NCBI GenBank assembly: GCA_031127185.1
Contig: JARIET010000012.1
Span: 1 to 20,433, forward strand
DNA from: Gemmatimonadota bacterium
Lineage (GTDB): Bacteria > Gemmatimonadota > Gemmatimonadetes > Gemmatimonadales > Gemmatimonadaceae
Direction: 5' to 3'
DNA length: 20,433 nucleotides
Positions within the stretch are counted from its first letter, which is position 1; every line of letters begins with the position of its first letter. A model generated the notes under the pieces. That model ran no database searches. It worked only from the letters and a program-made list of their open reading frames with translations, and had not been told where the DNA came from. The translations under genes were made by a program, and so were the position numbers. Shown here piece by piece: positions 1-6,927 of the stretch.

Positions 1-372
1 GAGAAGGTGGCCTGGGATGAACTGGTAGCCACAATCGCAGCAGACGCCAAGGCGGCAGGCGCCGCTCAAGGCGTCATCTACTCGCTTGAGGGCTTTACAG
101 GGCTTCCAGCAGCCTTCTACGCCGCGCAACAGGCCAGCGGGCTGAGCGTGCAGCCGGTACAGGAACTTTCTGCTGTGCTCCACGCTGATGCCGCGGCCGG
201 GTCGGGTGCGGAGCCGGCCAAGGCGTGGTTAATTGTGCGCTCATCCCCCAGCGGGGTTCCCGTAGCCCTCGGCGCCGGTCTTGCCCCGCGTGGTGTGGCC
301 CTGACCGAGGTCTATGTGGCTCGTGTCCCGAGCCACACCATCACGGCTTACCGGCTGGCCCGGGCGCCGTAG
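1..372 (+). CDS. C-terminal fragment of an envelope protein, possibly GT39-type glycosyltransferase (5' end outside window)
   Basis: The reading frame is open from base 1 and ends with TAG at 370-372, so only the last 123 codons are present. The GTG at base 7 is in frame but is probably an internal valine. The fragment is soluble, with alternating beta and helix character and no membrane segment. It ends in the pattern AWLIVRSS, then SHTITAYRLARAP. The phrases VIYSLEGFTGLPAAFY and AWLIVRSS resemble the periplasmic C-terminal region of multi-membrane-span ArnT/PMT-like glycosyltransferases (family GT39), where short beta strands follow the membrane part. That match is from memory and weak; the missing N-terminal part would decide it. 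The gene converges on the prolyl isomerase gene and overlaps its 3' end by 32 bp, so the two mRNAs share antisense sequence. Confidence 0.55.
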   Translation, partial: EKVAWDELVATIAADAKAAGAAQGVIYSLEGFTGLPAAFYAAQQASGLSVQPVQELSAVLHADAAAGSGAEPAKAWLIVRSSPSGVPVALGAGLAPRGVALTEVYVARVPSHTITAYRLARAP

Positions 373-1033
373 GCCAGCGGCGTAGCACGCGAGCGCTGTC
401 AATCGCGTCGAGCCTCGGAAATGCCCGTGTGAGGTATGCGTTGCCCTGGTCGGCGATCAATCCCTGGTCCGGCCCGCGGCCACGAGGAGCCCCCTCACCG
501 TAACCCGAATACAGGGAGTCCACCACGCTCATTCCGTCCAGCACGCGGCCGATGGGCGCGAAGCCCAGCCCATCGAGGCTGTCGTTGTTGCCGGTGTTCA
601 CGAAGAGCTGAACCGTTCGGCTGTTCCGCCCGCGATTGGCAAAGCTGAGCGTGCCACGTGTATTCGACACCTTCGCAGGCTCGTCGGGCATGGTGAAGCC
701 CTCCCAGGCCCGGGTGACCGCGGGGTCGCCGTGGAAGCCGAACTGGGCCATGAACCCCGGAATCACCCGGTAAAAGCGCACCCCGTCATAGTAGCGGGCC
801 CGCGCGGCGTGCCAGAGCCGATCTGAGCCTCTAGGCGCGACCGACCGGATGATTCGGGCCGTGAACTTCCCCTTGGTCGTGTGAAAGGAGATGTCGAAGC
901 TGTCGGGCCCGGCGATTGCCAGCTGGGCTGCCGTGGGTCCCCGCAGGCTAGGGGCGGTCGCCTGTGCGGCCGACTGGGCGCTCGCAGTGAGTGCGCCAAA
1001 GAGCAATGAGGTCGTGACGAATGGGATTCGCAT
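341..1033 (-). CDS. Exported cyclophilin-type peptidyl-prolyl cis-trans isomerase
   Basis: A 230-residue protein expected to isomerise prolyl bonds in periplasmic or secreted proteins. Residues 1-19 form a Sec signal peptide with a likely cut after ALTASA. The cyclophilin fold follows at about 45-200. The active-site strand FYRVIPGFMAQ (87-97) supplies Arg89, Phe94 and Gln97, matching Arg55, Phe60 and Gln63 of human cyclophilin A. The GTLSFANRG segment (127-135) and QLFVNTGNN (142-150) match the conserved core, and LDGLGFAPIGRV (153-164) the last conserved strand. The position of human Trp121 is not Trp, which is usual for bacterial members. The C-terminal tail (about 200-230) is variable. 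The gene follows the large lipoprotein gene on the same strand, but a strong hairpin separates them, so shared transcription is uncertain. No other family fits these motifs. Confidence 0.93.
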   Translation of the reverse strand: MRIPFVTTSLLFGALTASAQSAAQATAPSLRGPTAAQLAIAGPDSFDISFHTTKGKFTARIIRSVAPRGSDRLWHAARARYYDGVRFYRVIPGFMAQFGFHGDPAVTRAWEGFTMPDEPAKVSNTRGTLSFANRGRNSRTVQLFVNTGNNDSLDGLGFAPIGRVLDGMSVVDSLYSGYGEGAPRGRGPDQGLIADQGNAYLTRAFPRLDAIDSARVLRRWPTAPGPAGKP

Positions 1034-1058
1034 CCCGGAATTTTAGCGACTTAATGCA

Positions 1059-1092
1059 CGAAGGGGCCCGGTCTTTCGACCGGACCCCTTCG
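1059..1092 (-). terminator. Strong hairpin between the Ig-like lipoprotein and prolyl isomerase genes
   Basis: Two 15-base arms (1059-1073 and 1078-1092) pair with a single mismatch around a TTTC loop. The hairpin lies 31 bases after the lipoprotein stop codon and 25 bases before the prolyl isomerase start. No T-run follows the stem on either strand, so it is not a textbook intrinsic terminator. It could end or stabilise the lipoprotein mRNA, or sit in the leader of the next gene. Confidence 0.5.
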
Positions 1093-1122
1093 CTATCTGA
1101 ATACTGCTAACTGCCCAGTTCC

Positions 1123-3882
1123 TTACGGAACCGTGGTGATGGTCGCGTTCGCGGCCGAGCGCACACCGTCGTGCGTGGCGTTCACGCCAATGGCGACGAT
1201 CGTCTGCACGCCAATGAGCGGGTGGTCATACGCGCCAGCCGTCGGCGGATCCCACGTGAACGACCAGGTGTAGACGCGGTTCGTCGCGTTGTCCACCACA
1301 GTCGGCGTCGTGGCCGTGCCAATCAGGCGGTACGAGTTCGTGGCGCCGTGGTAGTTATAGAACTCCACGCGCGAGAACGGGTTCAGCGCCACGTTGACCG
1401 TGCCAACCGTGGTCGCCGTGATGGCGATTGAGTTGACCGTCGGAGCAACACCGTTGCCCGATGCGTCCACGGTCACAGCCGTGTTGGTCACCGAGAAGCC
1501 AGTGGTTGCACCTGCGCCGAACGCCGCCGCAATACCGGCCGGAGCATACGGATCGGTCGCCGGAAGCGCCGGGAGGTTGACTGCCGGAACCGCCGTCGGG
1601 CCAGCAGTCGCGGTCAGCGCAGCGCGGTCAGTGACCGTGTGCGAGACCGACAACAGTACTGCACCGATGCCCGTCGGGACGCCCGCGCCCGTCACACCCA
1701 CCATCGAGCGAAGTAGCGTCAGCGGATTCGTCGACGTCGCAGTCGTCGTGAAGCTCTCGAAGGCACCGAACGACGTCGGAGCGGAAAGAATCTGCGCACC
1801 GGCCGCGCCAGGAGCGGCGTCGAGGGCGACGTAGTTCTGTCCCCACTGCGACGTGCTGATGTCGAGGTTGTCAGTGAGCGACGAGCTGAACAGGTTGGTT
1901 GCACCAGCGGACGTCGTCATCACCGGGATCGAGAACGGCCCGGTCGGCGCCGTGGTGTCGAACAGGTACGTGCGGGTCACCGAGAGCGACGCATTGGCTG
2001 CGCCGTCTTCGACAAACGCCGTCACGACATAGTACGCCTGCACGTTCGTTGCACCTGGATCAATGAACGGACCGGCAAGGGCGAAGTTCGACGGACCGCC
2101 GGTTGCATTGAACGCCGGGGTCGCCGCATTCCACTTAGTGCTCGCCGTGGCCGTCGTGCGCCGCGTGATGTCGACCCGTGCTGGCGTCGCGCTCGGCGTG
2201 GACGGGCCAGCCGGCAGGGTCGCCGGGTCGCTGTACGTGAACGCGCCGAACGCTACGCCGCCGGGGGCGGCAATCGCCGTTCCCGTGGCCGGAGCGCCAA
2301 GCGCTGCAATCGTCGGGATCGTGCGATCCACGCCGAAGGTCGCAGCAGCCGAGGCAACCGACGTGTTGCCAAGAAGATCCTTGGCCGTGGCCGTCGCCGA
2401 ATACGTCGTGTTGACGATCGACTCCGCGAGCGTCGCGGCATTCGTAACAACCGCACCGCCAACCGTCGTGGTGTAGATCAAGGTCTCGTCCGTCGAGACG
2501 CCCACGCCGCCGCCAACACCGGCGTCAACAACCGCCGCCGTGATGATGCCGCCGTTGCCGGCCGCCGTACGGTTGAAGGGGATTGCATCGTTCACCCAGG
2601 CCAGCGTGTTACGACGCGTGGCAATCGTCATGCCGAGCACCGGGGCTGCCGGGGCCAGATTGTCCACGCGGAAGCCGCCACCCGTCGTGATGGGCAGGGC
2701 CGTCGTGGTGAACGGGTTGCCGTTCGCATCCTGAGCTGCCACGACGGTGATCTGCTCACCGGTGTTGTTCGCAGCCGCGCAGGCGCCGGCGTTGAACGAG
2801 TAGGTGGAGATGTTGGTTGCTGCCGCAGCGCCCGAGTTGGCAAACGTTCCCGTCCAGGCAAACGTGCCGGCCGCCGGGGCCGTGAGCGTGCGGGCGCGCT
2901 GCGTACCGAAGCCGCCGCCGTCGCAAGCAAGCGTACCGAAGTTGACGCTGGCCGAAGCAAGGGCAACGCCCGAGTACGAAACCGGCACCATCGAGATGAT
3001 CACGTCACCGCGGTTGTAGCGGAAACCAGCCGCGTTGTTCGCGTTTGCTGCCGTCGCGCCGCCGACCGTGACGGTCGTGGAGAACGCGTTCGGGTTGGCA
3101 AAGGTCAGGGTCTGCTGCGCCGTGGCCGAAGCGGCCGACGACGAACCCGCCTGCGAAGTGAAGAGCTGCGCCGAAACCAGCTGTGCCGCGTTCAGCCAGC
3201 GCGGAACGCCTGTTGCCGCCGTAAACGCCGCAGTGTTCACGCTGAACACAATCTGCGGGAACGTCGACTGCGTCTCGGCTGCTTCGTCAGCCGCGAAACG
3301 GAGCGCGGCCGCCTGGGCTGCCGTGAACGTCTGCGAGTCCTGACGCACGCCACCAACGATCAGTACGACCTTGGTCGGCGTCTGCGTGCCGGGGTTGATG
3401 TTGAGCCGCACGTCGATCTGGCCAGCGACCGCCGCCGGGTTGACCGGGGCGTTCAGGTTACCAGCCGCTGTGATCGATGCGATCGAGACCTGGGCCGGCA
3501 CAACCGCCGCCGCCGCCGTAATCACGACCTGCGCGCAACCCTTCTTGGTCGCGTCCACCGTCGAGGTGGCGCAAACCGAACCGCTGTTGCCGGCTGCGCT
3601 CGCCGGGACCGCCGAAAGCGCGCCCGACGTAGCGTTGACCGTGAGACCCGTCACCGTGGTGTTCCAGGTGACCGTGGCCGCGGCGCCGTTCGAAACATCA
3701 ACGATTGCCGTGAACGTCAGCGTCTGGCCGACCGAGAGCGTCACGCTCGACGGCGACACGGTCACGCTGTTCACCGTCGGCGTGGGCGTGGGCGTCACCG
3801 GCTGTACGATCTCGACCTTGTCACCGCAAGCAGCAGCAAAAATCGCTGCCGCGGCGACAAAAGAAGAACGAAGGACTTTCAT
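1123..3882 (-). CDS. Large Ig-like (Big2-containing) surface lipoprotein
   Basis: A 919-residue protein of unknown specific function. I chose the ATG at 3882 because a clear GGAGGT site lies six bases upstream and it starts a typical signal peptide (MKVLRSSFVAAAAIFAAAC) with lipid-modified Cys19; an in-frame extension up to 3999 would bury this signal. Residues 26-36 are a Pro/Thr linker. Residues 37-121 look like a Big2 Ig-like domain: VNSVTVSPSSVTLSVGQTLTFTA opening, a Trp at 73, and a Cys104/Cys116 pair that could form a disulfide. Later segments open with FRVDNLAPAAP (about 405), FGVDRTIPTI (about 516) and YLFDTTAPTG (about 640), the usual junction of tandem bacterial Ig-like domains. The chain is very rich in Ala, Thr, Val and Asn and has no catalytic motif. 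It is likely anchored to the outer membrane and exposed, perhaps for adhesion or S-layer-like packing; that role is inference. Confidence 0.85.
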   Translation of the reverse strand: MKVLRSSFVAAAAIFAAACGDKVEIVQPVTPTPTPTVNSVTVSPSSVTLSVGQTLTFTAIVDVSNGAAATVTWNTTVTGLTVNATSGALSAVPASAAGNSGSVCATSTVDATKKGCAQVVITAAAAVVPAQVSIASITAAGNLNAPVNPAAVAGQIDVRLNINPGTQTPTKVVLIVGGVRQDSQTFTAAQAAALRFAADEAAETQSTFPQIVFSVNTAAFTAATGVPRWLNAAQLVSAQLFTSQAGSSSAASATAQQTLTFANPNAFSTTVTVGGATAANANNAAGFRYNRGDVIISMVPVSYSGVALASASVNFGTLACDGGGFGTQRARTLTAPAAGTFAWTGTFANSGAAAATNISTYSFNAGACAAANNTGEQITVVAAQDANGNPFTTTALPITTGGGFRVDNLAPAAPVLGMTIATRRNTLAWVNDAIPFNRTAAGNGGIITAAVVDAGVGGGVGVSTDETLIYTTTVGGAVVTNAATLAESIVNTTYSATATAKDLLGNTSVASAAATFGVDRTIPTIAALGAPATGTAIAAPGGVAFGAFTYSDPATLPAGPSTPSATPARVDITRRTTATASTKWNAATPAFNATGGPSNFALAGPFIDPGATNVQAYYVVTAFVEDGAANASLSVTRTYLFDTTAPTGPFSIPVMTTSAGATNLFSSSLTDNLDISTSQWGQNYVALDAAPGAAGAQILSAPTSFGAFESFTTTATSTNPLTLLRSMVGVTGAGVPTGIGAVLLSVSHTVTDRAALTATAGPTAVPAVNLPALPATDPYAPAGIAAAFGAGATTGFSVTNTAVTVDASGNGVAPTVNSIAITATTVGTVNVALNPFSRVEFYNYHGATNSYRLIGTATTPTVVDNATNRVYTWSFTWDPPTAGAYDHPLIGVQTIVAIGVNATHDGVRSAANATITTVP

Positions 3883-4006
3883 GCTACCTCCATAGAGTGA
3901 AAACACACTGCTGCCTAACATATGAATGATGACACACATCGGGCGGGAGAGCAACCCCGTTTGCGGAGGCGCCCTACCTGCCCGATTCTGCCCAGTCATA
4001 TGGTTT

Positions 4007-4026
4007 GCGCCGAAGCAATTCGGCGC
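4007..4026. other. Perfect 8-bp stem with 4-base loop upstream of the Ig-like lipoprotein gene
   Basis: Bases 4007-4014 and 4019-4026 are perfect reverse complements around a 4-base loop (GCAA on the plus strand, TTGC on the minus strand). On the plus strand the loop is of GNRA type. The stem lies about 125 bases upstream of the lipoprotein start codon and about 140 bases after the rnhB stop. No T-run follows on either strand. It could be a leader element, an operator or part of a tandem terminator. Confidence 0.4.
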
Positions 4027-4061
4027 CCCACAAACTACGGCTACCCGGGGGGCCCGTCAAG

Positions 4062-4078
4062 CAAAACGGGTCTCCCGT
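4062..4078 (-). terminator. Possible intrinsic terminator of the ffh-rnhB cluster
   Basis: Read on the minus strand, a 5-bp stem (ACGGG/CCCGT, loop AGA) runs straight into four Ts, about 85 bases after the rnhB stop codon. The stem is short, so this is a modest candidate. Together with the hairpin at 4007-4026 it marks the boundary between the ribosomal cluster and the lipoprotein gene. Confidence 0.4.
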
Positions 4079-4162
4079 CGGGGAAAAGACGAGCGGGCGC
4101 CTGCACGGTAACCCCGGCACCCGAAGACAACCCAAAGAAGCGGATTCTGAGTCTTTGCCGTG

Positions 4163-4780
4163 CTAGCCGAACGGCTGCTCGAGCGCCGTTCGGCAGAACG
4201 CGGCCCGGTGGTGCGCCGTCTGGCCGTGGAGGCGAAGGCCGGCGATGTGGGTTGCGGTGACATATCCGGCATTCCGCTCCCATCCGTAGACGGGATACCT
4301 GTTGGCGAGCCTCTGTAGCAGGTGGTCGCGCATCACCTTGGCGAGGATACTCGCACAGGCCACCGAATAACAGCGCGCGTCGGCGTCGACCACGGCCAGG
4401 TGGTCGAGTCCGAGCTGCCGCATCGGCTTTCCATCGAGGAGCAGGAGGTCGTAGGGGTGCCGCAGCCGGGTGGCTGCGCGCCGGATCGCCACCGCTGTGG
4501 CGCCGAGGATATTGTGGCGCTCGATTTCATTGACGCTCGCCGCCGCCACGGCATAGTCGAGCGCGCGGGCCCGGATCAAGGGCGCCAGCCGCTCCCGTTC
4601 AGCCGCCGACAGCTGTTTGGAGTCCGCGACGCCGGGGATCGCCCGCTGGTCGGGGGGCATGAGAATGGCGCAAACGACGACGGGGCCTGCCAGGGGGCCC
4701 CGTCCGACTTCATCCACTCCGGCGATGTACCGGTATCCCTCGGCCCGCAGGTCGCGCTCGATCGTGCTCCAGCGCGCCAC
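4163..4780 (-). CDS. rnhB: Ribonuclease HII
   Basis: A 205-residue cytoplasmic endonuclease that cuts the RNA strand of RNA/DNA hybrids and removes misincorporated ribonucleotides from DNA. The family signature GVDEVGRGPLAGPV sits at 21-34 and gives acidic residues Asp23 and Glu24. Asp116 (LLLLDG) and Asp134 (before CYSVACASILAKV) complete the metal-binding set. Length is normal for the family. The start is a GTG at 4780, 11 bases after the rplS stop; an obvious Shine-Dalgarno site is lacking, so translation may rely on coupling to rplS. It is the last gene of the conserved rpsP-rimM-trmD-rplS-rnhB order. SVACASI has Cys where most members have Ala, which is not expected to matter. Confidence 0.96.
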   Translation of the reverse strand: MARWSTIERDLRAEGYRYIAGVDEVGRGPLAGPVVVCAILMPPDQRAIPGVADSKQLSAAERERLAPLIRARALDYAVAAASVNEIERHNILGATAVAIRRAATRLRHPYDLLLLDGKPMRQLGLDHLAVVDADARCYSVACASILAKVMRDHLLQRLANRYPVYGWERNAGYVTATHIAGLRLHGQTAHHRAAFCRTALEQPFG

Positions 4781-4791
4781 GACCGGCCAGT

Positions 4792-5175
4792 TTACTCGGC
4801 GGCGTCCGCCGAGCCTGTCTCGGGCACATTCACGCGGACGCGCTTCTCCTTGATGCGCGCGCCCTTGCCAGCCAGACCGCGCAGGTAGAAGAGCTTGGCG
4901 CGCCGAACGCTGCCGCGGCGCACGACGTTGATGCTTTCCAGCATCGGCGAGTGCAGCGGGAAGATGCGCTCGACGCCAACGCTATTGGAGATCTTGCGAA
5001 CCGTGAAGGTCTCGCTGACGCCCGCGCCACGCTTGGCGATGCAGACGCCCTCAAAGGCCTGGATACGTTCCTTGTCGCCTTCGCGGACGCGGACATTCAC
5101 GCGAACCGTGTCGCCGGCGCGAAAGGGCGGGACGGCGCGCGTCCACTCTTTCTGGGTTTCGATGAAGGGGTGCAT
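4792..5175 (-). CDS. rplS: 50S ribosomal protein L19
   Basis: A 127-residue protein of the large subunit that sits near the interface with the 30S subunit. Diagnostic stretches are [33 protein letters not shown] (18-50), [21 protein letters not shown] (57-77) and [22 protein letters not shown] (92-113), all typical of L19. It is slightly longer than the E. coli protein because of an acidic C-terminal tail ([10 protein letters not shown]). It lies in the canonical place between trmD and rnhB. The gap from trmD is unusually wide for this cluster, about 150 bases, and is filled by an inverted repeat. Confidence 0.98.
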   Translation of the reverse strand: MHPFIETQKEWTRAVPPFRAGDTVRVNVRVREGDKERIQAFEGVCIAKRGAGVSETFTVRKISNSVGVERIFPLHSPMLESINVVRRGSVRRAKLFYLRGLAGKGARIKEKRVRVNVPETGSADAAE

Positions 5176-5243
5176 AAGTACGGCTCTTGATTCGGGGTGC
5201 GGAGAGCCAAGAAGGATAACCGCAGCGATCTGGAACTACAAGA

Positions 5244-5334
5244 GCGAGTATGCGGTTAGCGGTGGGCAGTTCGCGAACAACGAAACGCCAATCTCCGTGA
5301 GCTGCTAACCGCCAACCGCAAGCCGCCTACTCGC
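5244..5334. repeat. Imperfect inverted repeat of GCTAACCGC-like units between trmD and rplS
   Basis: Arms 5252-5269 and 5302-5319 pair at 15 of 18 positions around a 32-base spacer. An outer 7-base pair, GCGAGTA at 5244-5250 with TACTCGC at 5328-5334, extends it after an 8-base bulge. The right outer arm overlaps the trmD stop codon (5327-5329). Each main arm is built from two tandem copies of a unit like GCTAACCGC. The rest of the 5176-5326 gap shows no gene. The similar string CTGCTAACTGCCCAGTT occurs alone near 1104-1120. Confidence 0.65.
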
Positions 5335-5962
5335 GGTCGCCTTTCCTCCACTTCTCGATCGCCGCGTGATTCCCGGAAAGCAAGACGTCCGGGACCTTGA
5401 ACCCCCTGTATTCCGGCGGCCGGGTGTAGCTCGGAGCGCTGATCCCTCGCCCATCGTAAAACGAGTCTCCGCGGGCACTGTCCAAATCGCTCATGGCGCC
5501 GGGAAGGAGCCGAACAACCGAATCGATCACGGCGAGGGCCGCCGGCTCGCCGCCTGAAAGCACAAAGTCGCCCAGCGATAACTCTTCCGTCGCCAGATGG
5601 TCGGCCACGCGCTGATCGACGTCCTTGTAGTGCCCGCAGAGAAGCGTGAACTCCTCCAGACCAGACAGTCGAACGGCGTCATCGTGCGTGAATCGGCGAC
5701 CGCGAGGAGAAAGCAGGATGATCGGCGGCTTCGCCCCCAGGGCCTCCACAGCTTCAAAAAACGGATCCGGCTTCATCACCATGCCGGGCCCACCGCCATA
5801 CGGCGCGTCGTCCACGCTTTTGTGCTTGTCGTGCGTGTAGTCGCGGAGCTGCGCGAGTTGATAATCCACGGCGCCCGCGGCCTTGGCGCGTGCCGGGATC
5901 GAGAGGCTGAGGGGTCCCTCGAAAAACTCCGGGAAGATCGAGATCACGCGGATAGTGAGCAT
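5327..5962 (-). CDS. trmD: tRNA (guanine-N1)-methyltransferase
   Basis: Methylates G37 of tRNAs using S-adenosylmethionine, preventing +1 frameshifting. The SPOUT-class trefoil-knot motifs are all present: PYGGGPGMVMKP (54-65), LLCGHYKDVDQRV (107-119), LSLGDFVLSGGEPAALAVID (128-147), then DSFYDG (166-171), SYTRPPEYRG (178-187) and VPDVLLSGNHAAIEKWR (190-206). The start ATG at 5962 shares one base with the rimM TGA, a coupled arrangement. At 211 residues it is shorter than the usual 220-255: it stops right after the WRKGDRE helix and lacks the extra C-terminal helical segment of the E. coli enzyme. The stop codon lies inside the outer arm of an inverted repeat. The catalytic core looks intact, so I expect activity. 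Confidence 0.96.
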   Translation of the reverse strand: MLTIRVISIFPEFFEGPLSLSIPARAKAAGAVDYQLAQLRDYTHDKHKSVDDAPYGGGPGMVMKPDPFFEAVEALGAKPPIILLSPRGRRFTHDDAVRLSGLEEFTLLCGHYKDVDQRVADHLATEELSLGDFVLSGGEPAALAVIDSVVRLLPGAMSDLDSARGDSFYDGRGISAPSYTRPPEYRGFKVPDVLLSGNHAAIEKWRKGDRE

Positions 5963-6486
5963 CAGGCCTTCTCGGTCGCGACGGGTTCCAGCAGGCCGTC
6001 CGGAAGCTGCACCGTGATCAGGCGCGCAGCACGGTCGACCGACACAATGAAAGCGTCGTTAAACGGGATATCGGCACGCCACTTCGGGCCACGGACTTCG
6101 AGCACAATGCCCTGCGGAAGTTCGTACCAGCCGGCGACGAGGCCAAGTTCCCCGTGCGGCTCGTCGCGCACGGCGATGCCGACGAGCTCGTGCAGGTACA
6201 GCTCATTCCCCTGCGGTGGCGTGAGTTCCGCCTGCGGCGCGGAAAGGACGACGCCGCGCCACAGATCGGCGGCGCTCTTGTCGTTGACACCCTCGAGCTT
6301 GACCAGCCAGCCGTCCTTGAAGGGACGGCTGCGCTCAACGACGTGCACCTGTGTGGGGCTGACATAAACAGAACGGCCGGACGCGAAGACCGCGTCCGGC
6401 TCGTTGGTGATCGGTTGGACCAGGAGCTCGCCCTTCAGCCCGAAGGCCTTGCGCACCCGGCCAACGATCGAGAGGTCTACGGTCAG
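5962..6486 (-). CDS. rimM: Ribosome maturation factor RimM (start uncertain)
   Basis: Assists late assembly of the 30S head and binds S19. The N-terminal RimM barrel begins LSIVGRVRKAFGLKGELLVQPITNEPD and the C-terminal PRC-like barrel includes LYLHELVGIAVRD, GWYELPQGIVLEVRG, IPFNDAFIVSVD. No ATG, GTG or TTG lies between the rpsP stop and the first conserved strand. I place the start at a CTG (6484-6486) that overlaps the rpsP TGA (6483-6485), giving 174 residues, close to the family norm. The alternatives are a TTG at 6618, which would overlap rpsP by 136 bases and add an Arg-rich, unconserved head, or a GTG at 6456, which would cut into the first strand. Translation is probably coupled to rpsP. 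Function is near certain; the start is not. Confidence 0.9.
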   Translation of the reverse strand: MTVDLSIVGRVRKAFGLKGELLVQPITNEPDAVFASGRSVYVSPTQVHVVERSRPFKDGWLVKLEGVNDKSAADLWRGVVLSAPQAELTPPQGNELYLHELVGIAVRDEPHGELGLVAGWYELPQGIVLEVRGPKWRADIPFNDAFIVSVDRAARLITVQLPDGLLEPVATEKA

Positions 6487-6791
6487 GCCTCGGACACCGG
6501 CACGGCGGCGCCCGCCAGCTTCCTGGCGAGCCGCGCTTCGTGGCGCGCCTTGAGCAGGCCTGCGCGACGGAGCAGCGAGCGCACGGTATCGCTCGGCTGG
6601 GCACCGTTGTCGAGCCAATAGCTGACGCGATCGGCGAGCAGGTTCACGGCGGTGTTGCCACCGCGCGGATTGTACTGACCGACGTTCTCGAGGTACTGAC
6701 CCTCGCGAGGAGCGCGGCCATCAACGACAACAATGCGGTACGACGGGGAGTTCTTGCGACCGGTACGGCGGAGACGAATGCGGACGGCCAT
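6483..6791 (-). CDS. rpsP: 30S ribosomal protein S16
   Basis: A 102-residue small-subunit protein needed for assembly of the 5' domain of 16S rRNA. The N-terminus MAVRIRLRRTGRKNSPSYRI and the stretch VDGRAPREGQYLENVGQYNPRGG are diagnostic; VSYWLDNGAQPSDTVRSLLRRAGL (56-79) is the conserved C-terminal helix region. The extra tail to VPVSEA is normal for longer S16 proteins. The stop TGA overlaps the proposed rimM CTG start. The gene is 136 bases downstream of ffh, and that gap contains a repeat element. Confidence 0.98.
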   Translation of the reverse strand: MAVRIRLRRTGRKNSPSYRIVVVDGRAPREGQYLENVGQYNPRGGNTAVNLLADRVSYWLDNGAQPSDTVRSLLRRAGLLKARHEARLARKLAGAAVPVSEA

Positions 6792-6870
6792 CGGGTGTTC
6801 CTCGAGAGGGTTGCGGGTGCTGCGCCACGGCTCATCGCGCTTCGGACATTTGCCCGGCGCACCGTGGTTC

Positions 6871-6923
6871 TACTGCGGGGACGCGGATGAACGCGGATTC
6901 AGACGGCGATCTCCGCGGATACA
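6871..6923. repeat. Half-copy of the ACGCGGAT repeat element between ffh and rpsP
   Basis: The first 25 bases (6871-6895) are identical to the reverse complement of 8429-8453, the right outer arm of the large palindrome between ffh and lon. After that the sequence keeps the order outer unit, then a CGCGGATAC inner unit (6915-6922), but has no returning half. It ends four bases before the ffh stop codon (6928-6930). It therefore looks like a solo half-element of the same family. The remaining part of the ffh-rpsP gap (6792-6870) shows no gene or obvious signal. Confidence 0.75.
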
Positions 6924-6927
6924 GCCA

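Noticed and set aside
3500..3882. CRISPR-like or tandem DNA repeats in the lipoprotein gene
   Set aside because: The apparent repetition is Ala/Thr/Val codon redundancy (GCC, ACC, GTC), with no regular repeat-spacer period.
1394..3895. Several long plus-strand open frames antisense to the large lipoprotein gene
   Set aside because: They come from codon bias of an Ala/Thr/Val-rich GC-rich gene read backwards; no motifs, no ribosome-binding sites, while the minus-strand protein has a signal peptide and Ig-like domains.
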